A stretch of 6,444 bases of DNA from Prolixibacteraceae bacterium UBA6162. GTDB taxonomy: Bacteria; Bacteroidota; Bacteroidia; Bacteroidales; Prolixibacteraceae. Shown in pieces: positions 1 through 5,838 of this stretch. The position numbers were made by a program, and so were the translations under genes. How positions within the stretch are numbered: position 1 is the stretch's first letter; each line of letters begins with the position of its first letter. The DNA lies in assembly GCA_002428215.1 (NCBI GenBank), contig DIUI01000028.1, positions 1-6,444 of the forward strand, read 5' to 3'. The notes under the pieces were generated by a model that was not told the origin of the DNA, made no database searches, and saw only the letters and a program-made list of their open reading frames with translations.

Positions 1-1176
<1,176 letters not shown>

Positions 1177-1190
1177 ACTACCCATCACTT

Positions 1191-1231
1191 AAAAAAGAGA
1201 GGCTGCCTTTGAAGGGCAGCCTCTCTTTTTT
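1191..1231. terminator. Bidirectional rho-independent terminator between eno and the convergent membrane gene
   Basis: An 11-bp perfect stem (GAGAGGCTGCC at 1197-1207 pairing with 1215-1225) closes a 7-nt loop. Six A residues (1191-1196) lie on the left and six T residues (1226-1231) on the right, so the hairpin has a U-tract in either direction of transcription. It sits 14 bp after the eno stop and 16 bp beyond the stop of the minus-strand gene, so it can end both convergent transcripts. Confidence 0.93.
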
Positions 1232-1247
1232 ACACAGGAATCAACAT

Positions 1248-1586
1248 TTATTCGGGCTTTTTCTCTAATCTGCCTCGCAACAAATAAGCCACCATAAGGG
1301 CTATACCACCACAAAGAAGAATCATTGAAGAAAACACAAGACCCTCTTCAAGGCGTGTGTAAGCCGAAAGAATCATCCCCAGAAATATACCTGCAGCCAA
1401 ACCTACCATAAACAATCCCCATTTAAAGGTGCTGTAAGTGCTACCTTTGGGTTTACTCTTAAAAAGCGAAGGATCTGCACCCCTTTCAATTAGAGCCATA
1501 CGTTCCTTGTTCTGAGTTGACAAGGCCACATAAACGATGGAAAAAACCATCAGAAAAAAGCTTAACGGGACCAAAATTTCTACCAT
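1248..1586 (-). CDS. DUF6249-like small membrane protein, divergent from the ECF sigma gene
   Basis: This is a 112-residue protein with three probable membrane helices, at about residues 2-22, 53-74 and 83-104. Between helices 1 and 2 is a charged segment with the sequence NKERMALIERGADPSLF, which I recognise from small Bacteroidota membrane proteins, often annotated DUF6249, next to sigma-factor genes; this family assignment is from memory. The tail is basic (RGRLEKK). No catalytic motif is visible and the function is unknown. The ATG at 1584-1586 is the natural start, since the first helix begins at once. The gene converges on eno with a shared terminator. Its upstream region has an ECF-type promoter matching that of the neighbouring sigma gene, which suggests that it belongs to the sigma factor's regulon and may act in the same envelope response. 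Confidence 0.85.
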   Translation of the reverse strand: MVEILVPLSFFLMVFSIVYVALSTQNKERMALIERGADPSLFKSKPKGSTYSTFKWGLFMVGLAAGIFLGMILSAYTRLEEGLVFSSMILLCGGIALMVAYLLRGRLEKKPE

Positions 1587-1626
1587 GACATTCTATTTTT
1601 AAGTTGTTGTACAATTCTGTCGTTAT

Positions 1627-1651
1627 GACGCAACATTCTGAATCAGGTTAC
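1627..1651 (-). promoter_or_regulatory. ECF-type promoter (GTAAC-N16-CGTC) for the 112-residue membrane protein gene
   Basis: Read on the minus strand, GTAAC (1651-1647) is followed by exactly 16 bases and then CGTC (1630-1627), continuing as CGTCATAACGA. ECF promoters generally have an AAC-containing -35 and a CGTC-like -10 at this spacing. Transcription would start near 1620, giving a leader of about 34 nt before the ATG at 1586. The element matches the promoter at 1678-1702 in both boxes, the spacer length and several flanking bases. Confidence 0.75.
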
Positions 1652-1677
1652 AACCTTTGAAATAAATCTGTAAAAAC

Positions 1678-1702
1678 GTAACCTAAATCAATTTTTTCCG
1701 TC
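1678..1702 (+). promoter_or_regulatory. ECF-type promoter (GTAAC-N16-CGTC) for the sigma/anti-sigma operon
   Basis: GTAAC (1678-1682), a 16-base spacer and CGTC (1699-1702) form an ECF-type -35/-10 pair 21 bp before the sigma ATG. Transcription would start near 1709, giving a very short leader of about 15 nt. Downstream of the -10 the sequence CGTCATAAGGA nearly repeats that of the divergent promoter (CGTCATAACGA). Autoregulation by the product of the gene at 1724 is the obvious inference, because ECF genes commonly transcribe themselves. Confidence 0.78.
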
Positions 1703-1723
1703 ATAAGGATGGAATAAGACAAT

Positions 1724-2278
1724 ATGGACGAGCAGCAGATAATCAGGTGGGTTCAGGAAGGGAATCATCAGGCATTTTCAAGTCTGGTGGATAAATACCG
1801 GGATATCGTCTTTTCTATTGCTCTAAAAGTTCTTAGAAATCGGGAGGATGCCGAAGAGATTGCCCAGGAGACCTTCATTAAGGCCTTTCAGTCGATCGGG
1901 ACCTTTAAAGGGAACTCTAAATTTTCGACCTGGCTCTATTCCATTACATACAACAACTGTATGTCGGAACTGCGCAAAAAAAAGATATCTTTCGCCTCTC
2001 TCGAAGATGTTCCGCGGAGGGAGGCAATAGACAGTCTGCACGGAGACAATGCGGAGGAGATCAGGGTAGATTGCCTGCAAAGAGCTCTGAAAGATTTACC
2101 GGCAAGTGATTACACCCTTATACTGCTCTATTATTACGAAGGCCAAAGTATAGAAGAGATTTCAACAGTAACCGGGCTGAGCGAAAGCAATGTTAAAATA
2201 AAGCTTTTCAGGGCAAGAAAACGATTGCAAACATCTATGGAGAATTTAAGTCATCACGAGTTATATCAAGTGCCATGA
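1724..2278 (+). CDS. ECF-family RNA polymerase sigma factor
   Basis: This 184-residue protein has the two-domain ECF layout. Region 2 spans about residues 21-87, with NREDAEEIAQETFIKAF (the core-binding and -10 recognition helices) and FSTWLYSITYNNC, followed by a basic stretch RKKK. A linker covers about 88-115. Region 4 spans about 116-168, with a helix-turn-helix around GQSIEEISTVTGLSESNVK and the C-terminal FRARKRLQ. It would direct RNA polymerase to a small set of promoters, probably of the GTAAC-N16-CGTC type seen just upstream. The start is supported by the ECF promoter ending 21 bp before the ATG and by a weak AAGGA purine run at 1705-1709. The stop overlaps the next start (ATGA at 2275-2278), which implies translational coupling to its membrane partner. 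The protein has no extra C-terminal domain. The exact ECF subgroup and the inducing signal cannot be told from the sequence. Confidence 0.95.
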   Translation: MDEQQIIRWVQEGNHQAFSSLVDKYRDIVFSIALKVLRNREDAEEIAQETFIKAFQSIGTFKGNSKFSTWLYSITYNNCMSELRKKKISFASLEDVPRREAIDSLHGDNAEEIRVDCLQRALKDLPASDYTLILLYYYEGQSIEEISTVTGLSESNVKIKLFRARKRLQTSMENLSHHELYQVP

Positions 2279-2718
2279 AACAAGATACATACGATCAGGA
2301 ATTTAAACAATTGATTCGTAAAACCATACTCGATAAGCCGGATGATGGTTTTACGGACAGGGTAATGAAAGCCATAGAGACACAGACTTTAGCACAGCCA
2401 GTCAAAAAGGATCCGTTGCTAGGTAAACCCTTCTGGATTTTCGTAGCACTTTTTGCTGCATTAGGGATTTTGCTGATTCTCTTAGAAGCCTTCAGTCCTG
2501 CCCCAGACAGCAGCATTTTAAATACCTTGGGAATTCAATGGCAGCCTCAAGTTCCGGAGATTATGCGCACTACAGTTTCACAGATTGGCAGGGAATTGCA
2601 AAGTCTGCCGGCGGCGTTATCTTATATAATGCTTACGGCTACCTTCCTTCTCCTGGCAGACCGATTATGGACACTGAGTGGCATTGTGCAGACGCGAGGC
2701 AATCACCTGGTCAGTTAA
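2275..2718 (+). CDS. Two-helix membrane protein, probable anti-sigma factor partner
   Basis: This 147-residue protein has a charged cytoplasmic N-terminus (1-50, including DGFTDRVMKAIE). A strong membrane helix follows at about 53-72 (FWIFVALFAALGILLILLEAF). A loop of about 38 residues, probably periplasmic, leads to a second helix at about 112-131, and the tail is short and basic. The four-base overlap with the ECF sigma gene and the soluble-then-membrane layout point to an anti-sigma role: the N-terminal segment would bind the sigma factor and the loop could sense the envelope. It lacks the HxxxCxxC zinc signature of the classical ZAS anti-sigma domain and has no cysteines at all, so redox sensing of the RsrA type is unlikely. 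I do not recognise a named family. The role is inferred from position and topology; a plain accessory membrane protein is the alternative. Confidence 0.8.
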   Translation: MKQDTYDQEFKQLIRKTILDKPDDGFTDRVMKAIETQTLAQPVKKDPLLGKPFWIFVALFAALGILLILLEAFSPAPDSSILNTLGIQWQPQVPEIMRTTVSQIGRELQSLPAALSYIMLTATFLLLADRLWTLSGIVQTRGNHLVS

Positions 2719-2756
2719 TTCTGGCATAACTTGATTGCACAAACGTGCTTCAAATC

Positions 2757-2781
2757 CTTACAAAAACGCCATATTTGTAAG
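2757..2781. promoter_or_regulatory. Inverted repeat overlapping a probable folE promoter -7 box
   Basis: CTTACAAA (2757-2764) and TTTGTAAG (2774-2781) are perfect 8-bp inverted arms around a 9-bp spacer. The right arm covers CATATTTG (2770-2777), one mismatch from the Bacteroidota -7 consensus TAnnTTTG, which would start transcription near 2784, about 22 nt before the folE ATG. The site may be an operator. No T-run follows, so it is a poor terminator for the upstream operon. No clear -33 box is visible. Confidence 0.4.
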
Positions 2782-2805
2782 ACAATTCATTCTTACCTCG
2801 ATAAT

Positions 2806-3429
2806 ATGGATTTTTCACACAACAACCAGCATAGTAGTTACCAGCGAATAGAGCGATACGATAGTCAAAAACTCGAGAAGATTGCCCATCACTATCAGGA
2901 AATTCTTGCTCTTTTGGGTGAGGAATCCAGCAGAGAGGGTATCTCTAAAACACCGATGCGGGTAGCCAAATCAATGCAATTTCTGCTTCAGGGTTACGAA
3001 ATCGATCCGGTTAAGATTCTCTCATCTGCTATGTTTAAGGAAGATTACCGGCAAATGGTCATTGTAAAAGACATAGAAATATATTCGATGTGCGAACACC
3101 ATCTTTTGCCATTCTTTGGTAAAGCACACGTGGGCTATATTCCCAACGGGTACATTACCGGATTGAGTAAAATTGCCAGGGTTGTTGATGTTTTTGCACG
3201 TCGACTGCAGGTGCAGGAAAGACTTACAACACAAATTAAAGAGTGCATAAACGACACCCTTAAACCGCTTGGAGTAGCGGTAGTCATTGAAGCACAGCAT
3301 CTTTGCATGCAAATGCGCGGTGTTCAAAAGCAACACTCCATAACCACCACTTCCGATTTTACAGGGGCGTTTGAACGTGGGCCTACCCGCGAAGAGTTCA
3401 TTAAGCTTATTGGAACCCGATTTTCATAA
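2806..3429 (+). CDS. folE: GTP cyclohydrolase I
   Basis: FolE opens GTP to 7,8-dihydroneopterin triphosphate, the first step towards tetrahydrofolate and other pterins, in the cytoplasm as a zinc-dependent decamer. From the ATG at 2806 the protein has 207 residues, within the usual range. Landmarks are [14 protein letters not shown] (about 43-56), the zinc motif CEHHLLPF with C96, H98 and H99, [25 protein letters not shown], and HLCMQMRGV with the third zinc ligand C167, then the conserved [12 protein letters not shown]. All expected ligands are present. The frame is open upstream to a TTG at 2731, but that extension (residues such as [15 protein letters not shown]) is unlike the family and would cover the probable promoter, so 2806 is preferred. 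The gene follows the sigma operon on the same strand after 87 bp and probably has its own promoter; no functional link to that operon is evident. Confidence 0.96.
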   Translation: MDFSHNNQHSSYQRIERYDSQKLEKIAHHYQEILALLGEESSREGISKTPMRVAKSMQFLLQGYEIDPVKILSSAMFKEDYRQMVIVKDIEIYSMCEHHLLPFFGKAHVGYIPNGYITGLSKIARVVDVFARRLQVQERLTTQIKECINDTLKPLGVAVVIEAQHLCMQMRGVQKQHSITTTSDFTGAFERGPTREEFIKLIGTRFS

Positions 3430-3485
3430 TTATAACTGAGCCAATGCTATTGCCTGAATTTTGCTCCATTTAATAAATCGAACAA

Positions 3486-3737
3486 ATGAACGAAGCCATT
3501 CTTGTAGTAATCCTGTTGCTGATATTGGCCAGCGGAATGTTTCTGCAGAAATTTATTCCCCGGCGCACAAAGACCATTATACAATTAATAGCCGCTATTA
3601 TAATGCTGCTTCTGGTTTGGATTGGCGGTTTATTTAAAGAGAATCTGGCGCTCCGAATCACCTTTAGTCTGCTGGTCCTCATTAATATGGTCTATGTTTT
3701 CTGGAAATGTCGAAATTCGACTACAAACCAAAATTGA
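3486..3737 (+). CDS. Small three-helix membrane protein, unknown function
   Basis: This 83-residue hydrophobic protein starts at an ATG behind an A-rich leader (cgaacaa), typical of Bacteroidota. Predicted membrane helices lie at about residues 4-20, 30-50 and 55-73, with a basic turn (KFIPRRTK) between the first two and a short polar tail (KCRNSTTNQN). I recognise no family and see no conserved motif, so no function is proposed. It lies 56 bp after folE on the same strand and could be read through from it. Coding is supported by the ordered alternation of helices and charged turns, and because it fills the gap between two plus-strand genes. The minus-strand frame across the same bases has no comparable features. 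Confidence 0.72.
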   Translation: MNEAILVVILLLILASGMFLQKFIPRRTKTIIQLIAAIIMLLLVWIGGLFKENLALRITFSLLVLINMVYVFWKCRNSTTNQN

Positions 3738-3834
3738 TGCACTTCAAAATCTTAACAACTGCCTAAAAAAAGAGTGCCAATCAAACTAACCTTTTGGCTA
3801 CTATCTTGTTGTATTGAAAGACTAAAACCTCGTT

Positions 3835-4665
3835 ATGAAAAATCATTTACTTATCTTACTTTTTGCAGCATTAATTAGCAGCCAGGGTGTTTCTGCTCAG
3901 CAGCTCAATCTTCTTTGGTCGACTCCCCAGGAACTAAAAACACCTGAATCGGTTATTTTTCACACGGAGGGCAACCAGATCTTCGTAGCCAATATTAACG
4001 GGCAGAGCAATGCAAAAGACGGAAATGGATTTATTTCGCTTCTATCGCCGGAAGGCGAGATCTTGAAACTGGAGTGGGTAGCCGGATTGGATGCACCAAA
4101 GGGAATGGGCATTTTTGGCAACCGTTTGTATGTAGCCGACATCGATCAGCTGGTAGAAATCGACATAACCACTGCCCGGATTGCCCATAGGTATCCTGCA
4201 CCAGGTGCTGAATTCCTTAACGATGTAACCATTTGCTCCGACGGTTCAGTATTTGTTTCGGATATGCGTACAAAAAAGATTCACCGCCTGATTCAGGGAG
4301 ATTTTACGGAGTGGTTTCACTCCGACGATTTCAACCGTCCGAATGGGTTATTCGCAGACAAAGGCAAACTCTATGTTGGTGATCAACATATTTTTGAACT
4401 CGATATAGCTACAAAGAAACTGACCACGATTATTACGGACGCCGGAGGAGTTGATGGTATAGAAAAAACAGCATCAGGGCAACTCATTTTTTCACATTGG
4501 GCAGGGAGAGTTTTTCTACAAACAGAAAATGGCCTCTTACAGTTGCTCGACACCGCAGCCGATAATATTCAGTCGGCGGATATCGATTTTGTTATCCATC
4601 ATCAGCTCCTGCTTGTTCCAACTTTCAACGACAACCGGGTGGTAGCCTACAGACTCATCCCTTAA
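3835..4665 (+). CDS. Exported SMP-30/gluconolactonase-like beta-propeller protein
   Basis: This 276-residue protein begins with a clear signal peptide (hydrophobic core LLILLFAALISS, likely cleavage after VSA at residue 21), so it acts in the periplasm or outside the cell. No lipobox cysteine is present. The rest reads as short beta-propeller blades (NQIFVANINGQ, NRLYVADI, GSVFVSDM, GKLYVGDQ, GQLIFSHW). Four polar residues fall where SMP-30-type lactonases bind divalent metal: E38 in TPESVIF, N129 in LNDV, N170 in RPNGL and D207 in GVDGIE. This suggests an intact metal site and perhaps lactone hydrolysis, but NHL-type and other propellers look similar and the substrate is unknown. The gene is 97 bp after the small membrane protein gene and only 11 bp before the CDGSH gene, with which it is probably co-transcribed. 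Confidence 0.85.
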   Translation: MKNHLLILLFAALISSQGVSAQQLNLLWSTPQELKTPESVIFHTEGNQIFVANINGQSNAKDGNGFISLLSPEGEILKLEWVAGLDAPKGMGIFGNRLYVADIDQLVEIDITTARIAHRYPAPGAEFLNDVTICSDGSVFVSDMRTKKIHRLIQGDFTEWFHSDDFNRPNGLFADKGKLYVGDQHIFELDIATKKLTTIITDAGGVDGIEKTASGQLIFSHWAGRVFLQTENGLLQLLDTAADNIQSADIDFVIHHQLLLVPTFNDNRVVAYRLIP

Positions 4666-4676
4666 CAAACATAAAC

Positions 4677-4913
4677 ATGGAAAAACCAATAATTTTTGAC
4701 AAAAAACCAGTAATGCTTAAACTTGAAGCAGCCGACTATTACTGGTGTGCATGCGGAAAAAGCAGCAATCAACCCTTTTGCGACGGCTCACACCGGGGTT
4801 CAGGTATCACCCCTGTAGCTTTCAAAATTGAGGAGGCAAGAGAGGTTTGGTTATGCAATTGCAAGCATTCGGCAAATAAACCCTATTGTGATGGCACCCA
4901 CCGTACTTTGTAG
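4677..4913 (+). CDS. Tandem CDGSH iron-sulfur domain protein
   Basis: This 78-residue protein contains two complete CDGSH motifs of the form CxCx2(S/T)x3PxCDG(S/T)H. The first has C24, C26, C35 and H39 (CACGKSSNQPFCDGSH) and the second C60, C62, C71 and H75 (CNCKHSANKPYCDGTH). Each should hold one 2Fe-2S cluster by three cysteines and one histidine, as in mitoNEET relatives. The tandem layout resembles the matrix protein CISD3 (MiNT) and its bacterial homologues. There is no signal peptide or membrane anchor, so it should be a soluble cytoplasmic redox or cluster-transfer protein. The start is an ATG behind an A-rich leader, 11 bp after the propeller gene. Its stop lies 9 bp from the stop of the convergent flavoprotein gene. 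The physiological partner is not visible. Confidence 0.95.
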   Translation: MEKPIIFDKKPVMLKLEAADYYWCACGKSSNQPFCDGSHRGSGITPVAFKIEEAREVWLCNCKHSANKPYCDGTHRTL

Positions 4914-4922
4914 TTTTCCGTT

Positions 4923-5681
4923 TTAATCTACAGGTTTAAAGTAGTCTTTTCCGGCATTGCAAATCGGACAGCGATAGTCTTCAGGCAGCTCACTAAAAGG
5001 TGTTCCCGGAGGAATACCCATTGAAAGATCTCCCTCCTCTTCGCGGTAGACATAGCCACATATTACACATATGTGCTCGTCAGTTTCATCCCTGTCGTCG
5101 ATGGTTGGTGAAACACTCCCCTCAGCTGTTACATTGGCTCTTTCTAACATTTCGGCTGCACCGGCCTCGAGTTTCTCCTTCTCAATATAGGTAGGAGCAT
5201 TTCGGGGGGCTAACATCTTATATTTCTCCCGGTAATATTCGTAGGTAAGTGGCTCCTTATCCGAAAGAAGAGCACTGTCCACTACCTCTCCCAAAATAAG
5301 GTGATGAGATCCTGCATCAACAACTTCTTTTACCCGACAATCGAACCAGGCCACAGCTGAATCCAACACAACCGGGGCACCCGTAGCATATTTTTCAGTC
5401 TTAACCTTGGCGAATTTATTGATCTCGCTGCTGGCCATAAAGCCAAATTCTCCAATGAGAGAAGTACTCACTTCCTTCTGTAAAACTGAGACAGAGAAGC
5501 ATCGACTGTTAAGGATGACACCGGAGGTATCGTTATTTTTATGGCAACTTATGGCTATTAGCACCGGTGAACTGGTAATTTGAAATACAGTATTTCCGAT
5601 ATATCCTGCCTGTTTTCCCTCATGCTCGCTTGCAACAATGTACATTCCGTATGAGAGTTTGTGAAGTGCCTTGTAATTCAT
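4923..5681 (-). CDS. hrb: Flavin reductase-rubredoxin fusion (high-molecular-weight rubredoxin type)
   Basis: From the ATG at 5681 the product has 252 residues. Residues about 1-163 form an FMN-binding flavin reductase domain (MNYKALHKLSYGMYIVASE, the QITSSPVLIAISCHKNN strand region, EYYREKYKMLAPRNAPTY). An acidic linker of about 40 residues follows, then a rubredoxin domain (about 203-252) with iron ligands C205, C208, C238 and C241 in CVICGY and CPIC. This is the architecture of Moorella Hrb, which passes electrons from NAD(P)H through FMN to rubredoxin and on to A-type flavoproteins that reduce O2 or NO. Such a role is inferred here, as no flavodiiron gene is in view. The frame is open to a TTG at 5738, with another ATG at 5711, but family alignment favours 5681 because MxxKALHxLSYG is the normal N-terminus. 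No strong ribosome-binding site is visible. The gene lies downstream of the MerR-like gene on the same strand and converges on the CDGSH gene. Confidence 0.92.
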   Translation of the reverse strand: MNYKALHKLSYGMYIVASEHEGKQAGYIGNTVFQITSSPVLIAISCHKNNDTSGVILNSRCFSVSVLQKEVSTSLIGEFGFMASSEINKFAKVKTEKYATGAPVVLDSAVAWFDCRVKEVVDAGSHHLILGEVVDSALLSDKEPLTYEYYREKYKMLAPRNAPTYIEKEKLEAGAAEMLERANVTAEGSVSPTIDDRDETDEHICVICGYVYREEEGDLSMGIPPGTPFSELPEDYRCPICNAGKDYFKPVD

Positions 5682-5751
5682 AGGTGAATAGTTTGGTAAA
5701 TAATGAATCATTGCATTGGTCAGATTAACCCAAGCCAATAAATTCGTCCAA

Positions 5752-5759
5752 CAAACCTA
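5752..5759 (-). promoter_or_regulatory. Probable -7 element (TAGGTTTG) for the flavin reductase-rubredoxin gene
   Basis: On the minus strand TAGGTTTG matches the Bacteroidota primary-sigma -7 consensus TAnnTTTG exactly. Transcription would start near 5745, leaving a leader of about 64 nt before the ATG at 5681 and excluding the upstream TTG at 5738 as a useful start. No convincing TTTG -33 box is seen at the usual distance, so the promoter may be weak or need an activator. Confidence 0.45.
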
Positions 5760-5795
5760 AATATCTTTTAAAGACAGTTCATTACGCTAAGCTGG

Positions 5796-5809
5796 GATCA
5801 GATCTGATC
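5796..5809. promoter_or_regulatory. Perfect 14-bp palindrome (GATCAGATCTGATC), possible operator
   Basis: The 14 bases are fully self-complementary and hold three overlapping-register GATC sites. The palindrome lies between the MerR-like gene and the flavin reductase-rubredoxin gene, centred about 57 bp upstream of the proposed start of the latter's transcript, a usual place for an activator site. A dyad of this size suits a dimeric regulator. Which protein binds is unknown, and chance is not excluded. Confidence 0.35.
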
Positions 5810-5811
5810 GG

Positions 5812-5830
5812 TTTGCCGAAGATAGGCAAA
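5812..5830 (-). terminator. Weak hairpin after the MerR-like gene
   Basis: TTTGCC (5812-5817) and GGCAAA (5825-5830) form a 6-bp inverted repeat around a 7-nt loop, starting 9 bp beyond the stop of the minus-strand MerR-like gene. There is no T-run after it in the minus direction, so it would be at best a weak terminator or a transcript-end stabiliser. It could equally be a second binding site next to the 14-bp palindrome. Confidence 0.25.
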
Positions 5831-5838
5831 ATCCAGCA

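Noticed and set aside
1823..2080. Minus-strand open frame inside the sigma gene
   Set aside because: It lies wholly inside a well-supported ECF gene on the other strand and has no protein-like features; it is a shadow. The same holds for the other internal frames in eno, folE, the anti-sigma gene, the propeller, the flavoprotein and the MerR-like gene.
2731..2805. N-terminal extension of folE from the TTG at 2731
   Set aside because: The residues do not resemble FolE, and the stretch holds the probable promoter and inverted repeat; ATG 2806 gives a normal-length enzyme.
3776..3798. GCCAA/TTGGC repeat upstream of the propeller gene as an operator or terminator
   Set aside because: The arms are only 5 bp with a 13-nt loop and no T-run, easily expected by chance.
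3792..3815. TTTTGG...TATCTTG as a promoter for the propeller gene
   Set aside because: The -7 match to TAnnTTTG is poor and the spacing to the upstream TTTG is far too short.
4904..4943. Imperfect stem between the CDGSH and flavoprotein stops as a shared terminator
   Set aside because: The arms (TACTT-TGTAG against CTACA...AAGTA) need a 6-nt bulge and a 14-nt loop, are AU-rich, and lack a proper U-tract.
5682..5738. Upstream starts (TTG 5738, ATG 5711) for the flavin reductase-rubredoxin gene
   Set aside because: Family proteins begin at the MxxKALHxLSYG segment encoded from 5681, and the likely transcription start near 5745 leaves the TTG almost at the transcript end.
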